Origin: JBBECE01 sp040881985 | Lineage (GTDB): Bacteria; Pseudomonadota; Alphaproteobacteria; Rhizobiales; Devosiaceae | Length of the DNA stretch: 64,000 bases | Assembly (NCBI GenBank): GCA_040881985.1 | Contig: JBBECE010000016.1 | Location: 54,950-118,949, forward strand | Direction of reading: 5' to 3' | Shown here: positions 41,241-49,618 of the stretch, piece by piece | Numbering within the stretch: the stretch's first letter is position 1 | Layout of the letters: every line of letters starts with the position of its first letter | The notes under the pieces: model-generated | What the model was told of the DNA's origin: nothing | What the model saw: only the letters and a program-made list of their open reading frames with translations | Database searches by the model: none | Position numbers and translations under genes: made by a program

Positions 41241-42794
41241 GTGGACGGCTTGGGCCGGGTTCTGTTGACCACCGCGCTGATCTGGTTCGGCTTGCTGCAT
41301 GCAGCCGTGGCAGCGCCGAGGCTGGCGGACGCCTTTAGCCCTTTGGCGTTCACCCCTGAAGAACTCGGCATCATCCAGCGATCACTCACTTTCCTGGGGC
41401 ACTACGAGGGGCTTTGGGACAAGGAATGGGGGGCTGCCTCGGCCCTGGCGCTCCAAGACTATGCTCGTGAACGCTGGAGTGAGAGCCACGCAAACAATGC
41501 CGTCGTTCTCTCGGCCATTCTGGAAGCCACACACATATCGGACAATATCGGCTGGTCCGAGATACCTCTCAAGGAGTGGGGAGTTTCCTTTGGCGTTCCA
41601 GAGAATCATGTGCAACTCAACGAGACCCGGACTGACTTAATTGAGTTTTCGGGCGCCGATTTGCTTGTCAGAGTGTGGTGGGACGACGCTTGGAATCTGG
41701 AAAGGCTGCACGAGGGAATCGTTCGCGGGCTTCCCGTCGCACAGACGTACACTGTGCGCCGAACCGCAAGATGGGTGAGTTCTGCGCAGACGCTAGGCAA
41801 ATGGAGCTATTTGCGCTCAGATTTGATCGACGCCGGTTGGGTGAGTATCTATGTTGAGGGTTCGTCCGACGTTGAGACACTCTTCCGCTACGTCGTTTCT
41901 TCATTCGACACTTCTCCTGATTTTGACATAAACGACGGCGATCTGACCAACGTCCCAGCTTTGCTCGAAGAGGCCGCTGCGCTTCAAGACGACGATTCGC
42001 CAGCAACGCGTGTGCCGAATGAGGATTTGCGGGAACGGCAGTCATCTACCGGCACTGGTTTCTTCGTCACGGACTCTCTTGTTGTCTCCAATTGGCACGT
42101 GGTCGAAGGCTGCGGGGCGCTGAGAGGTCCGGGCGGAATGCAACTCGATCTTATTGGCGAAGACCGGGAAGAGGATCTTGCGCTTCTTCGGTCGAACGGG
42201 CGATCCTCGGCCTTTCTTTCCATAACGCCGACCGCCGAAGTGTTGTTGGGTGAGGAAGTCTCAGCGTTGGGCTTCCCTCTTTACGGCATGCTCAATCAAC
42301 AACTCAATTTCACGTCGGGCGTCGTGAGCGCAATATTTGGCCTCGGAGACGATCCCGACCAGTTCACGTTGACTGCCCCCCTGCAACCGGGCAACTCAGG
42401 GGGGCCTATCCTCAATCGAAACGGACAGGTGGTGGGGGTTGCGGTCGCATTCGCTGACGCCAGCTACTGGGCTGCCGAGTTCGACTTCGTTCCGCAGAAC
42501 ATCAACTGGGCGATCGACGCGTCGACCTTGAGGAGTTTTCTTGACGCCAATGATGTGCCCTATTCAACCACGGCGATCCCCGTGGACACTTCGGCAGGCG
42601 TCCCAGTGCAAATTCAGCGAGCCGTGATACCGATTGTCTGCGACGGCGCCGACCAATCAAGTCTCGGTATTTCGGAGAGGGCCGGCACGGCGACATGCAA
42701 TGGGTTCGTGGCAACGTTGCGGAAAACTGAAGCCGATGCTGAAGCCCGGCTTGTTCTATTTGATCATGGCATACGCAGAGGCAAAGCCGATTAG
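41241..42794 (+). CDS. Secreted trypsin-like serine protease with N-terminal peptidoglycan-binding-like domain
   Basis: 517 residues from GTG 41241. After a signal segment (LLTTALIWFGLLHAAVA) comes PLAFTPEELGIIQRSLTFLG and HYEGLWDKEWGAASALALQD, resembling a PG_binding_1 repeat. The protease half has H286 (SNWHVVEG), D312 (REEDLALL) and S386 (LQPGNSGGPIL), the complete HtrA/Do-like triad. There is no PDZ domain; instead a C-terminal ~100-residue cysteine-containing tail follows. It probably acts in the periplasm or at the wall. The gene's 3' end overlaps the convergent IalB-like gene by 39 bp. Confidence 0.82.
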   Translation: MDGLGRVLLTTALIWFGLLHAAVAAPRLADAFSPLAFTPEELGIIQRSLTFLGHYEGLWDKEWGAASALALQDYARERWSESHANNAVVLSAILEATHISDNIGWSEIPLKEWGVSFGVPENHVQLNETRTDLIEFSGADLLVRVWWDDAWNLERLHEGIVRGLPVAQTYTVRRTARWVSSAQTLGKWSYLRSDLIDAGWVSIYVEGSSDVETLFRYVVSSFDTSPDFDINDGDLTNVPALLEEAAALQDDDSPATRVPNEDLRERQSSTGTGFFVTDSLVVSNWHVVEGCGALRGPGGMQLDLIGEDREEDLALLRSNGRSSAFLSITPTAEVLLGEEVSALGFPLYGMLNQQLNFTSGVVSAIFGLGDDPDQFTLTAPLQPGNSGGPILNRNGQVVGVAVAFADASYWAAEFDFVPQNINWAIDASTLRSFLDANDVPYSTTAIPVDTSAGVPVQIQRAVIPIVCDGADQSSLGISERAGTATCNGFVATLRKTEADAEARLVLFDHGIRRGKAD

Positions 42795-43292
42795 CGAGAG
42801 CGACAAAGTAATCGGCTGTTTGGCCAGATCTTGAAAGCCGATATTCAGCTTATTTCCATTGATCATGCTGTCGAGCAAACTTCCGGACACCGGCCATTCG
42901 ACGTAACAACCGCGCGCGTCGCAGGTCTGCACTTCCAGCGTCTGCACGGCGTCTTCATCGACGGCGATCGTGACCCCTGCCGGTAGAAACAGACCAAGCG
43001 GCGTGGTGACCATCATGACTGGCCCCGTCGCGTCGCCGGGCACGCGCACCGAAATGGAACCGACCATCTGGCCGTTGGCGACGAATACGCGTTGCTCGAC
43101 GGCGCAGTTGAGCGCAGCCGAGCGCTCCGTGGCGGCGCATCCAACTGACCACGAAGGCGGCTGGCTTGCGACAGCACCGGCGACGGGCCCTGCGTCGCCA
43201 AGTGGTGCCTGCTGCGCCACCGTCCCGACACAACTTGCTGCGAACAGCCAAGCGAGCGTAATCAAACGCCAAAGTCCAATTTGCAATGTCAC
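42756..43292 (-). CDS. IalB-family secreted protein
   Basis: 178 residues from a GTG at 43292 (a TTG at 43286 is also possible). Signal segment: LWRLITLAWLFAASCVGTVA. The mature protein contains the invasion-associated locus B pattern: SWSVGCAATERSAALNCAVE, MVTTPLGLFLPAGVTIAVDE, QTCDARGCYVEWPVSGSLLD and IGFQDLAKQPITLSLSLIGF. IalB-like proteins are periplasmic or surface proteins common in Hyphomicrobiales, first linked to erythrocyte invasion in Bartonella, with unclear molecular role in free-living species. Four cysteines are conserved. Confidence 0.82.
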   Translation of the reverse strand: MTLQIGLWRLITLAWLFAASCVGTVAQQAPLGDAGPVAGAVASQPPSWSVGCAATERSAALNCAVEQRVFVANGQMVGSISVRVPGDATGPVMMVTTPLGLFLPAGVTIAVDEDAVQTLEVQTCDARGCYVEWPVSGSLLDSMINGNKLNIGFQDLAKQPITLSLSLIGFASAYAMIK

Positions 43293-43506
43293 TGGCGAAA
43301 TCCGGTAGCTTGACGAGTAACCGCGTCGCCCGAACCCATAACGAAAAAACCGGCCTGCAACAATGTTTTGACCCCACCTCTCGAGCCCGCAAGATCCTTG
43401 CACAGTGATCGCCCGGTTCGGCGCAGCTGGCGTCATTGGCCGAAAACGCCAGTCGGGGCGCAGTTTGGCAACGCCCCTTTCCGATCGGGTTTTCGGAAAT
43501 GTCAAT

Positions 43507-46500
43507 TCAGAACCGCAAGTTGAAACTGACCTTAAGGGCTTGGTCCTGCGCGTTCGGAGCGAACTGCCCGGTGTAGGCAAGGCCAAGTCTGGCGTTGCGG
43601 CCCACGGCGAAATCGAACCCCGCATCGATCGCCAGCACATCCTTGGCAATCGGTGCACCGCCGATCGAGTACGGCGCGCTGCCGGCCAGAAAGGCCGCCG
43701 TCGCCTCCGGCGTGGTGTCGCCGAAAGTGTGTCGCCAGGCAGCCGCTCCGTGAAGCCTAATCCGCATCAGATCGCTCGGCGCGATCGTGGTCGCGGCGCG
43801 AATGCCGAGGGTGCCAAACGCGGCATCGAATTGACTGTTGCCGGACAACGCCGCCGGCCCACCGACCTCGGTGAACCGGTCGCTGCCGAAGCTTGCATAG
43901 GCGAGGCCGGCAAACGGCTCAAGCGTCGAGTTCTTGAGCGCGATGCCGTAGCCGATTTCGCCAAAAATCTGATCCGTGTACGCATCGTATCGCGCCGTGG
44001 TCGCCGCGGTGAAGTCCGGAGAAACGATGGTGCGAGCAATGTCGAGAACGTGCCAAGCGTGCGTCGCTCCGAGCCGCAAGCCAAGCGGGCCGAGCCGGCC
44101 CCCGCCGTAGAGCGCCAGCTGAAAGTTTTTGCTTGAGCCGATCGAGCCGCGATCAGGAACGTCAAACCCGGACTGGGTATAGCCGCCTGCAACCCCGAGG
44201 CGCCAATCGCCGCCGAAGGCAGCGTCGAGCCCGACGAAAACCCCGCCCAGTGTGCTCTTGAGCGAAGCTGCGTTGCCGTCGCTATTGGCAAACCCATGGG
44301 CGCTGATCGCCTGGGTCCAGATCGCGTATCCGCGCTCCGGCGTTGCGCCAGACGCATGGTAGTCGGTCTCCCATGCGGGCTCACGGTCCAGCAAGCAGGG
44401 TGCGCTGCCCGATTCGCTGAAGTCGGGCGTGCCGGGACCTGCCGGGGCGGGAGGGAAAAGCCGACTGCCGGCACAGCCCAGGGACAGCCGCCCGGTGATC
44501 GCGTTCCGCAGATTGTGCGACTCGTCAAGTAGTCCGCCGGCGACACTGGCATGGATCTCGCCGGACAACGCGTCGAAGGCTGTCCGCGCGTCATCGGCGG
44601 TACCCCACACTAGGGCATCGAAAACCGGATTGCCAAAGCCGAGGGTATCGACTGCCGCGCCCGTTGCGATCTGGTTGCGGGTTTCCCCGACGCTCGCGAA
44701 GCTGGCCACCAGAGCCTGGGAAAAATACACGTTATTCGCGTCATAGGTCAGCGCGGGTGCGATGAAGGCAGAGGAACCGAAATCCGAGTCGAGCCCCGCG
44801 AACGAACCGCTGAGGCTATCGGCCGAAAGGATGGTGTAGAGGACACCGGGCGCGTAGGTGCCCGGTATGTTGTGGGTAACCTGCACGGTGCCGCCGAGCG
44901 ATGCAACGCCGGCGACATTGGTGCGGTCGGCCGAGGTCGGCGCGACTTCGACCAGATAGGCGCCGCCGGCCCCGAAGCTCAGGTCGCCATTGATCGTAAG
45001 CGTGCCAATCGCATTACCCGGGGATAACGCGCCGTCGATGGTGGTCGTGCCGAGGCTGCCGACCCCGCCAAGCAACGCGCCGGGCAACACGGCCACCGGC
45101 CCGAGTATTGAGCCGTCCACCAACAGACCGCCGCCACTGATCGTGGTGATGCCGCTGTAGGTGCTGGCGCCGGTAAGGATGAGCGTCCCGGAGCCGCTCT
45201 TGGTAAGCGTGCCGCCGCCGCTGATCACCCCGTCGTAGGTCAAGGTGCCGGTGCGGTTGACGACCAGCGCGGCGTCGTTGACGATGTCGCCGGCGAGGCT
45301 GCCGGTGGCGCCACTGCCGATCTGCAGCGTCCCGCCACTGATCGTCGTGCCGCCGCTGTAGATGTTGTCCCCGGTCAGCGTCAGCATGCCGGCGCCGCTC
45401 TTGGTGAGCGTGCCGCCGCCGCTGATCACCCCGGCATAGGTCAGATTGTTGCTGCGGTTGAAGACCAGCGCGCCGTCGTCGACGATGTTGCCGGCGAGGC
45501 TGCCGGTGGTCCCGCCGTTGCCGATCTGCAGCGTCCCGCCACTGATCGTCGTGATGCCGGAGTAGGCGTTGCTGTTCCCCGTCAGCGTCAGCGTACCGGC
45601 GCCACTCTTGGTGAGGGCGCCGCCGCCGCTGATCACCCCGCCATAGGTTGAGGTGTCGCTGCGGTCGATCTGCAGCGTCCCGCCACTGATCGTGGTGTTG
45701 CCGGTGTAGGTATTGGCGCCGGTCAGGGTCAGGGTGCCGGCCCCCGCCTGGGTGAGGCCGCCGGTGCCGCTGATCACCCCGGCATAGGTCAGTGCGTCGC
45801 TGCGGTTGAAGACCAGCGTGGCGTTGTCGACGATGGCGCCGGCGAGGCTGCCGGTGGTCCCGCCGTCGCCGATCTGCAGCGTCCCGCCACTGATCGTGGT
45901 GATGCCGCTGTAGGTGCTGGCGCCGGTAAGGATGAGCGNNNNNNNNNNNNNNNNNNNNNNNNNNNNNNNNNNNNNNNNNNNNNNNNNNNNNNNNNNNNNN
46001 NNNNNNNNNNNNNNNNNNNNNNNNNNNNNNNNNNNNNNCCGCCGTTGCCGATCTGCAGCGTCCCGCCACTGATCGTCGTGATGCCGGAGTAGGTGCTCGC
46101 GCCGGTAAGAATGAGCGTCCCGGGGCCGGCTGTAGTCAGCCCGGCCGTGCCGGCGACGATCGAGCTGACGGTTGCGCTGCCGCCTGACACAACGCTAATG
46201 GTCGGGCTGACCCCGCCGAGTGTGAGGGTGTTGCCGGTTACGACGTATCCGGTCGTGTCGAACGTGAGACCGTGGGCGGTGACCGCGCCGCCGAGCGTTA
46301 CGGTGCCGGCCGTCCCGGCGAAGACGGCGTCATCGAGTGCCGGGTTGCTCCACGCCTGAAAACTGGCGCCATTGAACCAGAGTGCGGTGGTGGTGTTCCA
46401 GGTGCCCGCGCCGCCGGCGCCCGCGGCGGCGCCGTTCGCGTCCCATTGCAACGAGGCCGCGTCAGCGACTGCGCCCCACGCCAAGCCAATGGCAACAGCC

Positions 46501-46529
46501 ACTCCTCGAATGAGGAGACGTCGCACCAT
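43507..46529 (-). CDS. Autotransporter with tandem beta-strand (PATR-type) repeats, interrupted by an assembly gap
   Basis: The coding strand runs from ATG 46529 (signal: RRLLIRGVAVAIGLAWGAVA|DAA) through 46039, then 100 N, then from 45938 to the stop at 43507. The passenger consists of repeats such as LTKSGAGTLTLTGNSNAYSG with TISGGTLQIGNGG, the autotransporter-associated beta-helix repeat, about five to six visible copies. The last ~270 residues form the outer-membrane autotransporter barrel, ending VSFNLRF. The reading frame differs on the two sides of the gap, which means nothing because 100 N is a placeholder. Visible parts total about 970 residues; the true length is unknown. Expected role: surface-exposed adhesin or biofilm factor. 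Confidence 0.85.
45014..46090 (-). repeat. Tandem repeats of the autotransporter passenger
   Basis: A nearly identical 30-bp element beginning ATCTGCAGCGTCCCGCCACT occurs at about 45319, 45516, 45666, 45866 and 46050. The spacing alternates between about 150 and 200 bases, reflecting long and short repeat units. Neighbouring stretches are also highly similar at the DNA level, which explains the assembly gap. Confidence 0.85.
45939..46038. other. Assembly gap of 100 N
   Basis: Exactly 100 unknown bases interrupt the repeat region of the autotransporter gene. The round number marks a scaffold gap of unknown true length, so the passenger repeat count cannot be stated. Confidence 0.99.
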
Positions 46530-46963
46530 CGGCGAGATCGAGTGAAAGGGTCCACAAGCGACCTGACGCCGCTCGGCAAGGTCATAGCCCGCAAGATGAC
46601 CAATTGCCATTAGCTCGGCGTTCAGGCTGTGGGCGACCCCATTGGGTTTACCCCCTATTTGCTACCAATTTGCTACTTTTGGCGGCGCGGAGGAGGATTG
46701 CCGCTCCACCGTCTCGGTTTTCAATGGCCCGCTGCCCGAAGTCGTGCTTTGGCGTAATCCGGACGAGGAGATGGGCAAAGTGGCAGCGTTCATCCGATCT
46801 GCCATGTCAGGCGCGATCCTCGCGTCCGAAATCGGCATCTTTGTGCGAACGCGCGCCGAGCTTCTCCGCGCGCGTCGTACCTTCTCCAGACCGGCTTGGC
46901 GCGGTAGTCTGGGCCGCCCCCTCATCGGGGGAGAGAGGCGCCCCTCCGATTACTGTTGAACTC
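46530..46963. promoter_or_regulatory. Divergent region between the autotransporter and glycoamylase-like genes
   Basis: About 430 bases lie between divergent starts at 46529 (minus) and 46964 (plus). Promoters for both should be here, though I see no clear consensus pair. Its middle part is a decayed helicase fragment (46702-46878). An open frame in phase with the glycoamylase gene extends back to 46604 but shows no protein-like sequence. Confidence 0.5.
46702..46878 (+). pseudogene. Fragment of a UvrD/Rep-type superfamily I DNA helicase gene
   Basis: About 59 codons encode RSTVSVFNGPLPEVVLWRNP and then DEEMGKVAAFIRSAMSGAIL with ASEIGIFVRTRAELLRARR. This matches the stretch of certain UvrD-like helicases that reads VSVFNGP.P...., AVA.WI and IGVFVRS...L.RAR. 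There is no start or stop in context and no other helicase motif nearby, so it is a remnant. Confidence 0.6.
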
Positions 46964-48310
46964 ATGAACACCAGACGGCCGATCGGTGAAGCGGAGCTGG
47001 AAACCCTGCAGCGCGAAACCTTCGACTATTTCGTGCATGAGACGAATCCCGCCAACGGGCTCGTGATCGACAAGACCGCCTCGGATTGGCCCGCGAGCAT
47101 CGCCGCCACCGGCCTTGCGTTGGCGGCGTATCCGGTCGGGGTAGAGCGCGGATTCATATCACGTGCCGCCGCGGTGGAGCGAACGCTTGCGACGCTGCGT
47201 TTTTTCTGGAACAGCCCGCAAGGCCCCGAGCCCGACGCAACCGGCTACCAGGGATTTTACTATCATTTTCTCGACATGCAGACCGGCTGTCGCGTCTGGC
47301 AATGCGAACTGTCGACAGTGGATAGCGCTTTTTTGCTGGCCGGCGCGTTGACGGCGGGGATTTATTTCGACGCCAGTACACCCGACGAGAGTGAAATCCG
47401 CACCCTTGGCGACGCGCTCTATCGCCGCGCCGATTGGCAATGGGCGCAAAACCAAGGTGCAACGGTGACGCACGGCTGGAAGCCAGAAGGCGGCTTCCTC
47501 AACTACCGGTGGGAAGGCTACGACGAGGCGCTGCTGCTGTATATCCTGGGTCTGGGCTCGCCGACTCATCCGCTGCCCGAGCAGAGCTACGCAGCGTGGG
47601 CCTCCACTTACCGGTGGGAACACTGTTACGGACAAGAATATCTTTACGCCGGGCCGTTATTTATCCATCAGCTCTCGCATGTCTGGATTGACTTTCGCGG
47701 AATTCAGGACGCCTTCATGCGCGTCAAAGGTATCGACTACTTCGAGAACAGCCGACGTGCCGCCTATGTGCAGCAACGCTATGCGATCGAGAACCCGCTC
47801 AAGTTCGCCGGCTATCATGACTGTTGTTGGGGAATTACCGCGAGCGAGGGGCCCGGTCCCAGCACGATCAAGTTGGAAGGCCTTGAGCGCACGTTTTACG
47901 ATTATCTGGGGCGCGGTGTGCCATACGGACCCGATGATGGCACGCTCGCACCCTGGGCGGTCGTTGCATCCTTACCATTTGCGCCCGAAATCGTACTACC
48001 CACGCTCGACTTCTGTGTTCACCAGGCGAAGTTGACGAAATTTAACCGGTACGGCTTCAAGGCCGCGTTTAATCCCACACATCCAGGAGAGCCGGGTAAT
48101 CCTTATGGTTGGTGGGTGTCGCCTTGGCATTTCGGGCTCAACCAAGGACCGATCGTCTTAATGATCGAGAACTATCGTAGCAGCCTGCTGTGGCGATTGA
48201 TGCGAAACTGTTCCTATATCAAGACGGGCTTGCGGCGAGCGGGCTTCACCGGGGGGTGGTTGGCCGAAGACAGCAAAGCGCCCCGGGGCGAGACGCCGCG
48301 CGACTCGTGA
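46964..48310 (+). CDS. Free-standing glycoamylase-like protein (DUF/PF10091 type)
   Basis: 448 residues from ATG 46964. It begins EAELETLQRETFDYFVHETN, then NGLVIDKTASDWPASIAATG, the opening of Glycoamylase-like (alpha/alpha barrel) proteins. Further family segments are YYHFLDMQTGCRVWQCELST, STVDSAFLLAGALTAGIYFD, KPEGGFLNYRWEGYDEALLL and HPGEPGNPYGWWVSPWHFGL. No signal peptide is visible. A divergent version of the same domain occurs inside cyclic beta-1,2-glucan synthase, whose gene lies 1.3 kb downstream on the same strand, so a role in trimming or processing that glucan is plausible. Confidence 0.82.
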   Translation: MNTRRPIGEAELETLQRETFDYFVHETNPANGLVIDKTASDWPASIAATGLALAAYPVGVERGFISRAAAVERTLATLRFFWNSPQGPEPDATGYQGFYYHFLDMQTGCRVWQCELSTVDSAFLLAGALTAGIYFDASTPDESEIRTLGDALYRRADWQWAQNQGATVTHGWKPEGGFLNYRWEGYDEALLLYILGLGSPTHPLPEQSYAAWASTYRWEHCYGQEYLYAGPLFIHQLSHVWIDFRGIQDAFMRVKGIDYFENSRRAAYVQQRYAIENPLKFAGYHDCCWGITASEGPGPSTIKLEGLERTFYDYLGRGVPYGPDDGTLAPWAVVASLPFAPEIVLPTLDFCVHQAKLTKFNRYGFKAAFNPTHPGEPGNPYGWWVSPWHFGLNQGPIVLMIENYRSSLLWRLMRNCSYIKTGLRRAGFTGGWLAEDSKAPRGETPRDS

Positions 48311-48434
48311 CCAATGGGAGCTGTCGGCGTCGCGCGCAATTGCATCAAAGGCTGATGCGCTGTGCTCGACCAACCGTTCCGCGGCGCTGTAAGATCAATG
48401 CTCGGCCGTAGTGCCGAAACTCGGGAAGCTCACG

Positions 48435-48884
48435 ATGGTCATCCGAGAACTGACAAAGCAGGCCAGTCTGGACCTGCTAACCCGCATCCGTCTCGGGCGG
48501 CTCGCCTGCGCGAGAGCGAACCAGCCATATGTGGTTCCCATATTCTTCGCCTATCACGAGAACAGTCTGTATTGCGCCACAACGATCGGTCAAAAGATCG
48601 AGTGGATGCGTGAAAACCCGCTGGTTGCCGTCGAAGTCGATGAGATTGACAGTGCGCAACAATGGGAGAGCGTCATCGTTTCTGGTCGGTACGAGGAATT
48701 TTCCGATACGTCGGAGACGAGGGACATGCGCCAACTAGCCTGGTCGCTGCTCCAAAAGCATAAGCTGTGGTGGGAGCCAGGCTACGTCGAGACCGTTCTC
48801 GGGGGTGCGGAACGCCCGATGGTGCCCCTCTACTTTCGCATTCGAATAGGGAGCATTACCGGCCACCGTGCGACCAAGGAATAG
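48435..48884 (+). CDS. Pyridoxamine 5'-phosphate oxidase-like (FMN split-barrel) protein
   Basis: 149 residues from ATG 48435 (GGGAAG six bases upstream; a GTG at 48411 adds eight residues but has no ribosome site). LGRLACARANQPYVVPIFFA with YHENSLYCATTIGQKIEWMR and NPLVAVEVDEI is the NimA/PNPOx-like split barrel pattern that binds FMN or F420. Such proteins are flavin-dependent reductases or nitroimidazole-reductase relatives of unknown substrate. It follows the glycoamylase-like gene by 124 bp on the same strand. Confidence 0.75.
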   Translation: MVIRELTKQASLDLLTRIRLGRLACARANQPYVVPIFFAYHENSLYCATTIGQKIEWMRENPLVAVEVDEIDSAQQWESVIVSGRYEEFSDTSETRDMRQLAWSLLQKHKLWWEPGYVETVLGGAERPMVPLYFRIRIGSITGHRATKE

Positions 48885-49618
48885 GGTCCAGCGATCGATC
48901 TGCGGCTCGCGAAAGACCTTAGCCCTCTGGAGCGCGGCGGCCGCGCAATGGGGGCTGCTATTCTTTGGCTGCTTGGTGTGCCGGTAACAAGCATCGTCCT
49001 TGTCGCGATATTCACCGACGTCGTCTGAAATCGCAAGGGCGTAGAGAGCGGGTCTGCTCCATTGCGGGCCCTCACCGCGAAGACCCCGCGGTCTCATTTG
49101 TCCTGAACCCGGACAGCGGATTGCCGCCGGCAGTCCAAATCCGTACTCTTATCGCGCGAAACTGGGGCTAGCCCTGCGTCAGCTCTTTGGGGCACGTTCC
49201 TGCTTTTCTCGGGTCATTTGACGCAATCAAGAGCACCAATGTGACCGAGCCGGACGCAATCAATGGAAACTGTCGGCTGGGTGGCGATCCGTCACGTGAC
49301 GCGGTCATTCGGCCACGCCGAATCCGCGACGTGAACGATCCTGCTAAGGAACGCGAGATTAACGATTCAGCCGTCACCGGGGAGCCGACAAAGGCTTGAT
49401 CGATCCAGGTCTGCGAACGCCGCAAACGCCGCCGCCCCGGAAGAGTCACCCAGACTCCCAGGCGTGGCCTGAAGTACGCCGCGCTTTGGCGACCAGCTCT
49501 CATGGGTGTTACGGTGAGCCGTCAACCCGGTGAATTCGCTTGCGACCCATTTTCTCCGATCCCAACTGAGCCGATAGGCCCAGCGCGCGCAACGCGTCGC
49601 AGAAAGGCTCATTTGACC
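48885..49618. other. Leader region upstream of ndvB
   Basis: Apart from the possible 26-residue microprotein at 48948-49028, these 730 bases hold no recognisable gene. The region should contain the ndvB promoter. It is less GC-rich than the flanks around 49190-49390. I see no clear hairpin terminator after the split-barrel gene. Confidence 0.5.
48948..49028 (+). CDS. Candidate 26-residue membrane microprotein
   Basis: ATG 48948 to TGA 49028 encodes MGAAILWLLGVPVTSIVLVA followed by IFTDVV, a single hydrophobic helix. Tiny proteins of the form MG..LWLLG.P...I.. are common in alphaproteobacteria. The ribosome site (GGAG at 48919-48922) is rather far upstream, which weakens the call. Function unknown. 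Confidence 0.35.
   Translation: MGAAILWLLGVPVTSIVLVAIFTDVV

Noticed and set aside
45014..46090. Regularly spaced 30-bp repeats that could suggest a CRISPR array
   Set aside because: Intervals are 150-200 bp, coding and similar to one another, and translate as autotransporter beta-helix repeats; no cas genes are present.
43507..46529. Frame change across the autotransporter gene
   Set aside because: The change coincides with the 100-N placeholder of unknown length, so it is no evidence for a frameshift.
46604..46963. N-terminal extension of the glycoamylase-like protein by 120 codons
   Set aside because: The extension is low-complexity, arginine- and serine-rich, has no ribosome site, and the helicase remnant occupies another frame there.
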